Positions 1 to 10,291 of a stretch of DNA of 64,000 nt are shown piece by piece. The notes below the pieces were generated by a model. That model ran no database searches and was not told the origin of the DNA. It worked only from the letters and a program-made list of their open reading frames with translations. Position 1 is the first letter of the stretch, and every line of letters begins with the position of its first letter. Source of the stretch: Heliocybe sulcata. Lineage: Eukaryota > Basidiomycota > Agaricomycetes > Gloeophyllales > Gloeophyllaceae. The DNA lies in contig ML213505.1 in assembly GCA_004369045.1 (NCBI GenBank), forward strand, positions 186,001 through 250,000. Reading direction: 5' to 3'. The position numbers and the translations under genes are program-made.

Positions 1-1
1 C

Positions 2-637
2 AAGAACCTGTCGGAGGAGACCAACAGATACTGGACCCATATTGACTCGGGTTTCTTCGATTTCCACAGACGCGCGTGTTTCTCTTTTTGCGCGCGAAAG
101 ACAGCTGCTGATGCGATACGCATTCTTCTAGGGTTCCGGAACGCAGAACTGCTCAAGCGCATCACGAAGCAAGATGTCCTTGATCTATTCGATGCCCGCG
201 TGCACCCATCTGCACCCAAACGTGCTAAGCTTGCTGTCCACCTACACTCTCAGAAGCCCGCGCCCGAGAAGGTCAGCCAAGCAGCTGTTGCTGCTTTCGA
301 GGACCTCGTTCGGACCGCAGGCGTGCAGGTCGAGGAGAGCGCGTCGAAAGAGGAGTTTGGTGCCGAAGGTGGTCTGGATACAACTAGCTTCGCGAAATAC
401 TGGCAAGAGATGCTCGTTAGCAAGGCTACGGATCAGAGCACGATAAAGAAGCTACTGGCGGAGATACCGAGAATTGTGGATCAGCACCCCGGGCCCTCGA
501 CGGACGAGAGCGCGACTGACGGTCTTGAAGGAGTCACGTTGATAGAGGATATCAAGCAGTTCAAGAGCTCACTCACGCCTTCGCCAGATCCGCGCCCGGT
601 TGCAGACTGGGCCGATTCTCCTTCCGCGAAGCTATGA
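2..637 (+). CDS. Insulin-degrading-enzyme-type M16 metallopeptidase (3' end only)
   Basis: This is the C-terminal part of an insulysin/Ste23-type M16 zinc peptidase; the 5' part, including the HxxEH zinc site, lies outside the window. The visible protein opens with KNLSEETNRYW, runs through an ITKQDVLDLFD segment and a HPSAPKRAKL segment typical of the end of the inactive M16C domain, and finishes with an acidic, proline-rich tail ending PSAKL. An intron at about 78-131 (GT...TAG, 54 bp) is inferred: removing it joins FDFHRRAW to FRNAELLKRI in frame, which fits the family better than reading through. IDE-type enzymes degrade small peptides and, in yeast, process a-factor. I saw no other damage. 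The family call is firm; the exact orthologue is less so. Confidence 0.82.
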   Translation, partial: KNLSEETNRYWTHIDSGFFDFHRRACFSFCARKTAADAIRILLGFRNAELLKRITKQDVLDLFDARVHPSAPKRAKLAVHLHSQKPAPEKVSQAAVAAFEDLVRTAGVQVEESASKEEFGAEGGLDTTSFAKYWQEMLVSKATDQSTIKKLLAEIPRIVDQHPGPSTDESATDGLEGVTLIEDIKQFKSSLTPSPDPRPVADWADSPSAKL

Positions 638-949
638 GAGCAAATCTCATCAATGTATCGTTATCTGATGTGGTTGCTTGTTGTACATAGTCCAGTGTCC
701 TGATCCCTACCCATGAGTGCAGCGTTCTTCAGGGTCGAGGTTGCACGCTTTGACGAGTCCGATAGTATTACATTGCTAGAGAGCAGAGGCACCCGTTACC
801 ACAACAGTACCAAATGAAAGCGGAGCAGTCCAGAGATTCGGAAAGGAAATGGCGCCTATCTACAAGGTCAGGGGAAATTCCAATATGGACACATGGAAAT
901 GAAGTGCAGAGACAGACGTAAAGAGCGAAACCAAGGTTTCAACTACGCG
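638..949. other. Convergent intergenic spacer
   Basis: This stretch lies between the stop of the M16 peptidase and the stop of CKS1, which converge. It should hold the two 3' UTRs. I saw no further gene, repeat or structured RNA in it. Confidence 0.6.
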
Positions 950-1441
950 CTACTTTCTGCGTATGTCTTTCCTGCCGGGTGCTGAAACGTTCTTTTGCAG
1001 CGCCAACTGCCCCTCCTTCCGCGAGAGATATTTCGCTCGGCGGAAGAGCAGAACATGTGGTTCCGGTGCTGTAATAGAGCCGTAAGTTCGTTGCTATGTA
1101 GTCAAGCATACCACATACCATGAACTTCATAGTGAACCCAGCCCAAGCTTTGCTGGATCCCGATTCCTCTCCATTCTTCCTCGTTCAGCAGCCGCAGCGT
1201 TCCAGAATCATCCTTGTTGAAATACTCCTTTGGTAGGTATCGCAGGAATGGTTTAGGGAGAATAACATGGCGGTATTCATATTCGTCGTCAGAGTAACGA
1301 TCTGAGTAGTGAATTCTGACGGTGCGGGATAAGCAACGATATTCTTCTTACCGTGCTGATCAGAACGACTTACTTGTCAATCATGTCTTCAATAGTGGGC
1401 TTCTTTCCGGGCTTGGCATTTCCTTCAATTTGTGCGGCCAT
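950..1441 (-). CDS. CKS1: Cyclin-dependent kinase regulatory subunit CKS1/Suc1
   Basis: Three exons (1441-1374, 1315-1119, 1068-950) give 127 residues in one frame. Introns 1316-1373 and 1069-1118 have GT/AG ends, the first donor being GTAAGT. The protein carries the Cks signature almost whole: [20 protein letters not shown], then [46 protein letters not shown]. Cks1 binds CDK catalytic subunits, reads phosphorylated CDK substrates, and helps Cdk1 phosphorylate its targets and SCF ubiquitinate them. The short N-terminal tail before the Cks fold and the basic C-terminal tail (GRKDIRRK) look like ordinary fungal variation. The gene is split into pieces too short to stand out as open frames. It is head to head with MER3, 196 bp apart. 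Confidence 0.95.
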
Positions 1442-1637
1442 GACGAGTGGATGTACGGTGAAGGGCGCCTAAGTGCGCAGGTGAGTGAGATGTGCGAGTT
1501 AGAGTTGCGAATCGTCACAGTCACGGACGCGTTCGGTCACTTGCTTGCCACATCAGAAGCACGGCACGTGACGCGCGCACATCCGGCAGCTTCCGCAATG
1601 CAGTCGGACAACGCATACATCTCCTGCAACCACCATC
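1442..1637. promoter_or_regulatory. Shared divergent promoter of CKS1 and MER3, with an ACGCGT box
   Basis: The 196 bp between the two start codons hold one exact ACGCGT (1527-1532), the MluI cell-cycle box bound by MBF in ascomycete yeasts. There is also a CACGTG E-box at 1565-1570 that runs directly into ACGCG (1571-1575). An MBF-like input would suit both a CDK subunit and a meiotic helicase, but binding in this organism is inference from motifs alone. Confidence 0.45.
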
Positions 1638-4600
1638 ATGTACGACCAGTCATTCGACGAGATGGCTCGCGAGTATGGACTTGATGCCGAGGAATACAAC
1701 AGCAACGCTTACGTGGGGTATGCCGCTACTCAATCGCATATTCAGGATCAAGACTATATGGGGGACTTTGACTCTGAATTCCCTGAAGGTACAATTTTAC
1801 TGAGAACGCTACTTATATCACAAGTAGACTGACAGTTGCATCTCTCAACTGTCCCAGGGTTTTCCTCCCCGTGTCCTCTGGGACGAAGTGCTGGATACGA
1901 CAATAGATTAGAAACGACGCCAGTGCCGAATCCCATGCATGCATATTATAACCAGCACCAGCAGTCGCAATATGCGAACGAAATATATGTGGATCAATCT
2001 GTTGGACAGTCTCAGCAGACTTCTGCGTCGTACAGTAGTCATTCCTCTCGAGGCGGCTACGCTCACGGAGTCCCAGAGAGTGCTCGTGAGTTGTTATTGT
2101 GCGCTGAAAGGCTTTCGTCCAACCTCAGCATATACTATGACTCTACCTCATGTCTTCAAGAGTATCTCCATGAACAGGAAGAATATAGCCAGGACGACGC
2201 GCAAACCGCCCGTGGTTCATCCCGCCGGTGCGCTTTTGCCCAACGGGCTCCATATGGAAATCAAGTTGCGGTACACTCTCGCATGCAAGATGCTGACTTT
2301 ACAAGGGCTGCTCACGGAATTCGTCTCCGCCCAGTCTCGGAACTTCGTACGTTATGCTACTTGAGACCTTTCACGCCTTCTGATGACCTGGTCGACTCAG
2401 CCGATGCATACCGAGGCATATGGAAATTCGGAGTATTTAATATAATACAATCGAACTGCTTTGACGACGTGAGTCCTGTTTCGTCCCTCCAGAAAATGGA
2501 TTTATAAAGAGCATGCAGATCATGGCTTCCGAGGAAAATTTGGTATGATGCCGATTCAGTCAACATTCTCCTAGTCTAAGCTTTTGAGGCTCCATAGGTC
2601 ATAAGTGGTACAATATATGCGCATCTGTGACATGGACGTAACTGAAAACATCTCCCACAGCTCCTACTGGCAGTGGCAAGACAGTCTTATTTGAATTGGC
2701 CCTGATCCATATGCTCATGCAGTCCGGGAATGACGGATCAACAAAATGTGTTTACATGGCTCCTACTAAGGTCACACTGCTCAATTCGTTCGTAGTCCTG
2801 TCATCATATGCGTCGTTGCGTTCCAGGCGCTATGTTCTGAGCGGTACAGAGACTGGACCACCAAGTTTGAGGGCTTAGGCATCAAGTGTGAGTCTTGTTC
2901 GGTACATGGAAACGGGCTATATCTGATGTATATTCCCGAAGGTTGTGAATTAACGGGAGATACCGTCCAATTCGGCAAGAGCGCCTGGGGCGAGGCTAGA
3001 AATGCTGCCATCATGTGCGCTGGCTCTTCGCTAACTGGATTCTGCTGCTCATATCTTTCTAATCTCGACAGCATCACTACGGTACGTTCTGTTATCCCCT
3101 TCCAGAGACATCTGTTCTGGATCAGCATGACAAGGGTGAAAAATGGGACAGCCTCACGAGGCATTGGTACGTATTGAGGCTATGCACCATCGTGTCGCCA
3201 TTGACCAATGTGCTCCATGTTTGCAGGAAGGACAACGGTCAAATCCTGGCTCAAGTCCAGTTGTTCTTAGTTGACGAGGTGCGTCAAAGGGACGACTGTC
3301 GGTCTAAATCCACTATAAACCGTGCCCATATAGGTACATATACTCAACGAATCAAGAGGCAGCACGCTTGAGGTAGTGATATCCCGCATGAAAATCCGAG
3401 GCACGTCGGTCCGGTTCGTGATGGTATCCGCGACCGTCCCGAACATCGAGGACATCGCCGCCTGGGTGGGATCGAGGGATAAAAGCGGTTCGGCCAAGGT
3501 CTTCCAGGTAGGTGATGCCGTCCTTGCGTCGCCTGGTTGCTCAGGGCTGTCTCGTACAGTTTGGTGAAGAGTTCCGACCGTGCAAGCTGACGAAGCATGT
3601 ATATGGCGTCCCGCGCCATAGGAATCAGAACGAGTATCAATACTCGAGCACTCTGGACAAGAAAATTTTCCCTATCTTACAGCAGCATTCCGTGAATAAG
3701 CCTATCCTTGTCTTCGTGCCCACCCGTAAAGGTCGGTTGAGAATGTGGTAGGTCATCCACGTGCATCTGACTGCCCCGATGTCATAGGTGTCTTATCGAC
3801 TGCGGAACATCTGGCTTCGGAATATGAACAGGCAGCCAAGGTCAAACAACCATTGCCTTGGTCCCAACCTCGCGGGTAATAAGAACCAGCCCAGGCTATG
3901 TCTAATCGTTTAACTCCGATTCTAGGTTCAACAAGCAATTTCATGACAAGCGTCTCGAGAGTAAATCGCAACCTGACGATGCATACACCCTGGAATTGAC
4001 ATCGTATCTAGAACTCAGTACGCTCGGCATTGGCGTGCACCATGCTGGACTCAGTATGGATGACCGACGCGTAACGGAGGAACTGTACAAAGAAAAAGTT
4101 CTACGAGTGCTAGTCGCGACATCAGTAAGGACGTCCCTATCCAATATCAACTGGGTTGGCGTGTCATTAATGTCGCATAGACGCTGGCAGTCGGAGTCAA
4201 TCTACGTGAGTTTGCTCTTAGTCCCCTATAGCTTTGCTTACTCGCCGGTAGCCGCCCATACTGTGATGATACGAGGAGTCAAGATGTACCAATCGGATGG
4301 TTACAAGGAGTATTCTGACTTGGATGTGATGCAAATGATGGGACGTGCCGTGCGTTACTCTCTTCATCCTCTCTCTTGTTCGCTGATTCAAAGATCCCAA
4401 TAGGGACGACCGCAATTCGGTATGTACTGACCTGTGAGATTGTCCCTGACTCTTGACTGCCTTGGTACAGACAAGGACGGGATAGCCATAGTCTTATGCG
4501 AGCCGGAATTGGAGGCCAAGTATAGGAACCTCGTGCAGGGTAAAACGGTCTTGGAAAGCTGTCTCCATCAGAATCTATCCGAACACCTCAACTCGGAGAT

Positions 4601-7600
4601 AGGCCTTGGCACGATCACTGACATCGGCACAGCCAAGGAGTGGCTGCATAACTCGTTTCTCTTTCAGAGGCTGCGCCGGAACCCAGCCCATTACTCTCTC
4701 GGGAAACCGACGGGGCAGTCTTGGCAGGAAAGCCTCGATGACATGGTTATGCAGAGTGTCAAGACCTTGAAGGAATCTGAGCTTGTGGAGTATGACGAAA
4801 AAGGCGAAAACGGTAGTCTTATATCTACTGAGTACGGAGACATCATGAGCAAGGTAATGCCGCTTATTATTACGCGTATCAGCCTCAGCTTATTTACGCG
4901 TTATCTTGACAGTTCTATGTACGACAAGCTACGGTACGCCATAGCTTACAGTGTATATGGAGATTTTCTGAGCCTTTCCCACTAGATGAATGTCATAATG
5001 AAACTGCCTGAACGTGCAGGACTACGAGACATGGTACGTCTCAAGAGTCTTCTATCTTGATGAATCACTTATCCTCTGAGTGCGACAGCTTGAGGGAATA
5101 GCTGCGGCGGACGAGTCAGTTCATCGGTCATCATTACGACTAGCAGCTCTGACCCTTCGTCCAGATTTTCCGACCTTAAACTCAGGTCCGGGGAGAAGAA
5201 GGTGAATGATATTGCAGTTATCTGCGTCGTTGACTGGCAGACCAACGTTTCCTTAGGTCTACAAAGATATATTAGATCATCAGGATATAAGATACAAAAT
5301 TAAGAAGGTCGATAAACCTGCAGACAAGGTGTTCGTCCTGCTTCAGGTATGGGAAAGCATATTGCAGCATGGCCCTGTTGCGCTCACACTGGCTGCGATC
5401 CGCAGGCCGTGCTCGGAGGCATAGCTCTCAATCGCCCTGAATACAGGACTCCGGACAGTCAACCTCCTCTCGACGCTCTCGGTGTTTTCCGACATGTAGG
5501 CAGAATTGCGAGAGTTGTCGTTGAGGTAGCGTTAGTCAAGAAGCAAGGAGGTCAAATCAAACACGGGCTGGAGCTGTGCGTCTTTGTATCCGTAACCTGT
5601 CGCTGCGTGTACTGACTGTCCTACAGTCTTAGGTGTCTCACAGCGAAAGCATGGGAAGACCGACCCGTAGTCTTGCGTCAAATCGAACAAATCGGCGACA
5701 AATCGTAAGTCGCAATTTCAGGCACGTGAAATATGTGCGTTGCTCACTTTCGGTCAGGATCAAGGTATCCATACCGATTCATGCTTTCTGGTCGTCTGGT
5801 GTTGAAGTCGAGAAGGTTCTAGCAGAGCGAGGTATTACGTCGCTGGACGCTCTACGAAAGCAAGACCCTTTGAGAATTGAAACAGTGAGCACAGGAGCGA
5901 CAGATGAAGATTGTTTAACTGGTGTCTTACAGCTGTTGAATCGTCGTCCACCGTTCGGGCACGAAGTTCTCGCGTGCCTGGCGGACATGCCCCAATACTT
6001 CCTGAACGTATCAGAACAAGGTGTCGAATCGACAGGCGGAAAGGGTCCAGTGTCCGTTACGCTGTCTATAGAATGTGGTTTAATATCCGACGGGATCACT
6101 CATACCTCAAAGCCGAAGAAGAACAAGTCCCGGCGAGGAGATATGACAGCAATCTTGTCTCTTACGTCGGATCTCGACTTCATCGACTTTCGTCGGATCT
6201 CGTGCGAGCCGTCTTCTCGGAATATGATCGATCTATTATGCTGACTACCTTCTTTCTGATTCGCAGCACAAAAGCGTTGGCAACATCAAGAAGCTTTATT
6301 GTCACAGCCGATTTGACCAAGCCGAGCCAATCAGTCTCCGTTTATATAGCTTCTGTAAGGCCGAAGCTCATCCTGCTAATCTGGTTCTGACACTGTTCCA
6401 GGAAAATATTGCTGGCATAGTGGTATCCAGGACCCTCAAGCCCCAGGTCGATCCCAGAGAATTCCCAGTGGCCAATACCCGTCCGCTCAACTCACTGGTA
6501 GGTGGTCAAATATGTGCCGGCACAGCCCATCAGAACTGTCCTAGGAAGCGGACCTGGAAGGTCTTGAAGACGATCCTCACTTTTGGGATATGACCTTTGA
6601 AGAAGAGGAAGGTGTCAGGGATCTCACAAAACCGCGCAGTAGGTCTGCCGTCTCTATCGTTGGCTGTGTCCGTCTGATTTTCGCCAGCATGCGTAGAAGG
6701 AACCACTCAAGAACAGTCCAAGTTAGACAAGCGAGCGTCAAAAGGTGGTTCTGCCTTACTGGGCACCCTAGACTTTAAGCCGAAGAAACTGGAGAACGGC
6801 AACTACGAGTATAAAGAAACGATGTGCTGCCCGGGACAACTGCTGATATATTCCCAGATGCAATCATACTTGCAAGGACAAGACCAAATGTCGACATCTT
6901 TGGTTACTATTGCTTCTCTACTAGCGCACTCCGGTGGTATGCTCACTTGCTCGTAGCTGCAGGCAGGGCATTCCCAAGCCTCCTCCTCCACCGAAACGAC
7001 CAGCACGTCAAGATACCGCGAGCGACAAAGGCACGCCTAAGGCGCAACCGAGTCGCTCGACTGAAGACTCCTTTGTGCAAATCCGTAGAGCCGAAGACGT
7101 GGAAAAGCTGAAGCAGAGGGACAAGAAGAAACAACAGCGGCCGGATTTCAGGCTCCAGCACCTGGAGAAGCTACATGAACGAACCAACGTCGCGAGTAGC
7201 CTTGGACTATCTGAAGGCCGTCGCTTGAAAATCGAAGATTCTGATGGCATCAAGCGGTCGAAAGCGAAACCGGACTTCGATTTGGATTTCGTCAGTCTGG
7301 ACGACGAAGACGAACGCGGTAGGGTTGAATCACGTTCAGATGACAGCGATGACGACCTTCCCGACCTCAAGGAGCTGGTACATGAAACCCGTACCATAGC
7401 TCCCAGAGCTGGCTCTTGTTCCGAGATCACCGTATCTGATGACCCGGAACTTGACGCTGCTATCTTGCAGATGCCTTCCGACGAAGCGAAGACCGATAAG
7501 AAGACAGAAAATGAGATAAGTCAAGCTGCTGGTGGCCGGAAGAGAGGCAGGGATCACAACCTTGATGTCTCTTCCATCTCGGTCAAGAGGCACCGGGGCC

Positions 7601-8187
7601 GTGTATACACTCCTCAATGTTCGCCTTCGCGGAGTGTCCTCTCTCCTAAGGTCGGTACATATACACTTAAACGCTTTGTTTTTTCTCGGCGGATGCACAT
7701 ATCATACCTTCGACAGATCCAGCAACCTGATTCTCTCATGAAGAAGCGCGAGCCTCTCTTCATCCCCTCCTCTCCCCATAAGTCTGACGCTTACTACGAC
7801 GACCACCTCCCAGTCTTCCGGCCTTCTACACCTTTGAGACCGCCAGCTGGAACCCTGGGCGACCCTCCGACGATGGACACCGAGCCGGAAGAGTTCACTC
7901 TGGATGACAGTCTCTTCGACATCGTGCCTTCGACCAACGCTACTCTGACTTCTACTAGCACATTCTCTACTCTGGACGGCGACAGCTCTCCTACGGGCGG
8001 CAGATCTGCGAAGGCTCCCATCGCGGATGAAACGGCACTAGCGGGCTCCAGCAAGGGCGACACCGACCAAGGGTCGACGGACTCGGCACCTGCAACAGCC
8101 TGGTTGCCTGATGAGGATACCTACGATGACGGCCTGGCGGAGTTTGAGGCATGGCTCACTAGCGGGGCCGTCGAGCTCATCCCATAG
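1638..8187 (+). CDS. MER3: Meiotic ATP-dependent DNA helicase MER3/HFM1
   Basis: This is a Ski2-like superfamily 2 helicase that promotes and stabilises meiotic crossover intermediates. Reading through more than 20 short introns gives, in order: a disordered N-terminus, IRLRPVSEL and WKFGVFNIIQSNCFDD (the HFM1 entry motif), Walker A APTGSGKT (about 2660-2685), DEVH (about 3270-3315), VSATVPN (about 3423), HHAGL (about 4039), GRAGRPQF (4341-4418), a Sec63 domain (about 5000-6500), the C-terminal Cys/His cluster CNHTCKDKTKC...HLCC (about 6858-6965), and a long acidic, proline-rich tail. Exons of 10 nt (2598-2607), 10 nt (3072-3081) and 16 nt (4404-4419) are required to keep the helicase motifs in frame. 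The last intron (7651-7716, 66 bp) is in frame and could be retained. By rough count the product has 1,600-1,700 residues. Some minor exon borders remain uncertain, for example near 2265-2305. No disabling change was seen. Confidence 0.92.
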
Positions 8188-8364
8188 TCTTTTTCTTCAT
8201 CTTACCTCCTTTTTGAAGCTACACATCACTCTTCGAGATTCTCTAATATTCGTGCCCAATGTTGTCTGATGCACAGTACTGCTTGCCGCCTTGCTCACGG
8301 TGTATTGATGAGAAGTGGGATGTAAACCATATTAATCAAAGCATCGATTATACTTGCAGTACTA

Positions 8365-9863
8365 CTAAGATGTCTCACCCCTCCCCTCAGTGGCAGGATC
8401 AATGAAGATCCTGAGGGCGTCCATAAACCTTGGATCCCACTCCACCGGCCTGTCCGGTCTGACCACATCCCATCCCTCCTCATCCCGTTTCCACCTCAAC
8501 TCCTTCTTCATCCGTTCCGCACGCAACTCGACCTCTGACGGTGGGGGATTGGCAAGCTCATCTTTCGTATGTTCGCGCACTCCACGGGCGATATCTCTTG
8601 AGGCCTTCAGACGCGCAGGCAGTGCTTTGTAATACTCTGTGCGTGCCTTTTCAATTTCAGATGGGAGGGAACCGACGGACGACTTATAAAATGCTTCAGC
8701 AGCGATGTCGAAGTCCAGGTCTGAGTTCGTGGTTATCAGGGGCATATCGGCCAGTACAGGGGATTCAGAGGGAGCCGGTCCAACAACAAACGGCCGTGTA
8801 TGGTTCATGACGAGCTTATAGGCAGCTTCGGAGCCCGCGCGTACCTTTGAGCGCTCGTTGAAGAAGTCCCAGATCATGTAAGGGACCTGTTTGAAGCCTA
8901 AATGGTTAGTGAATGGGACCAGGAGCAGAGGGGGGAGGCTGGTAATCGTGTTCGGTGGCGTGTCCAGCGTTTCCGCGAGTTCTTCTGCCCTAAACTTATG
9001 TTTCGGCACGGAGCGCTGTTGAGCAATTTGCTGAAATGGCGAGTACACTGAGGAAGGCAACTTCGAAGGGGTCGGTATCGGCTCGTCATCGTCTCCTTCC
9101 AATGTTGCCTTCTGCACCTCTAGCTCCACCTCGTCAAACACACCGTCATCCGCCAATAGCTGTGCCAGCTCTTCCTCCCGATCAACCTTCCGTATGCTCT
9201 CCGACCATCCCTTCTTCAATCCTGCCATGAACTCTTTGAACGTCGGGCGCCCAATTATCACCAGACCACCCTCAAGCTCACGCCGTCGGACCGCTTCCGG
9301 AGACTGGTCTGTAGGCGAGGGCATGACAGACTCAGGCTTCTTATCTATGCCCAGGACTTCTCGTCTATGCGTCTGGACTTCCTCTGCGATGCGCCGCGTT
9401 ATGTCGCCGTGCCGCTGGCCTTTGATCATGTCATAATCTATCGCAGCAGCTACCAATATTGGCTGAAGGGGTAGTCAATCAGCTTAGCAGACACATGTTA
9501 GTGATTGTGGCAGACCTTGACATACTTGCGAAAGTACCGCATCCCCCGATCCCAGTCATCGTCGCCAGGCCATTTGGCGGCATAAACGACCACCTTCCGG
9601 GGCAAATCCAAGCTTCCCAAAGGTTCCTCCGCTAGGAAGCGCACCTTCTCCTGGTACTCACTCCTTATCCTCTTGCATTCCAGTCGGTCGTAGATGTAAC
9701 AACCCGTTAAAGTAGACGTTACCGACAGGAAGATGAGCCAATTGCGTGAGGGTAGTTTAGGTCGCTTCAGAAGCCATGGGGGTATGCCTAGTCGACCTAG
9801 CACTATACCAACACCTGACGAGGGCGGTGTGGGCGTCGTCGCAGACGTACTCGGATTGCTCAT
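8365..9863 (-). CDS. TIM54: Mitochondrial inner-membrane import subunit Tim54
   Basis: Two exons (9863-9516 and 9462-8365) joined across a 53-bp intron (9463-9515) give 481 residues, close to yeast Tim54. After a short Ser/Thr/Pro-rich start comes LGIPPWLLKRPKLPSRNWL, a single membrane segment (IFLSVTSTLTGCYIYD), then the matrix-poor soluble part with VVVYAAKWPGDDDWDRGMRYF and KPILVAAAIDYD. The C-terminus reads WDVVRPDRPVEWDPRFMDAL. Tim54 belongs to the TIM22 translocase that inserts carrier proteins into the inner membrane. An in-frame ATG lies 27 nt upstream (9890), but the later ATG gives the usual short leader. The 3' end converges on MER3, 177 bp apart. Confidence 0.92.
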
Positions 9864-10291
9864 GAGCCCAACATGAGCCAGTGAACGCAAAATGCGTGCT
9901 CGCTGCTTCTTTTGGAAGGCACGTTGTACCTAAACTACCCTAAGAGCCCCGAGTCCTTTAGGCTCTTCATGATCAGATCTTTTAATTCCTTGCTCTCGAA
10001 CTCTCTGTGCACGGATTCTGCATCAATGAAAAAGCGCTACTGTCAATGCTGACCATGGTGAATCTTGGGCTTACTCGGATTTCGAACTTATACACCTCGC
10101 AGTCTTCTACCACTAACAGTATAAGGCGCCCGTGTACCCGGTTCGACCAACTGCAGCTGGGATGGACGGGTATAATTATGGCACGGCGTCTATGCGTATA
10201 AAGCATGTCTGAAATCAGAACGGAACTTGGCCCTGTCGCACCACTGTACCAACCGCTTGCTCTGCTGTTACCTCGCTCTCCCCCCGACACG
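9864..10291. promoter_or_regulatory. Divergent spacer between TIM54 and the RdRP gene
   Basis: About 430 bp between two divergent start codons, presumably containing both promoters. An ATG at 10205 is in frame with the RdRP start and would add 29 residues with no recognisable motif. A short AT-rich patch (about 10170-10180, ggtataattatgg) could be a TATA-like element. I saw no other gene or repeat. Confidence 0.4.

Noticed and set aside
10135-10160. tRNA B-box-like GGTTCGACC
   Set aside because: No T-stem partner, A box or cloverleaf could be formed on either strand.
10205-10291. Upstream in-frame ATG for the RdRP
   Set aside because: It adds 29 residues without a known motif. The ATG at 10292 starts the family-typical MELQMRGIN segment.
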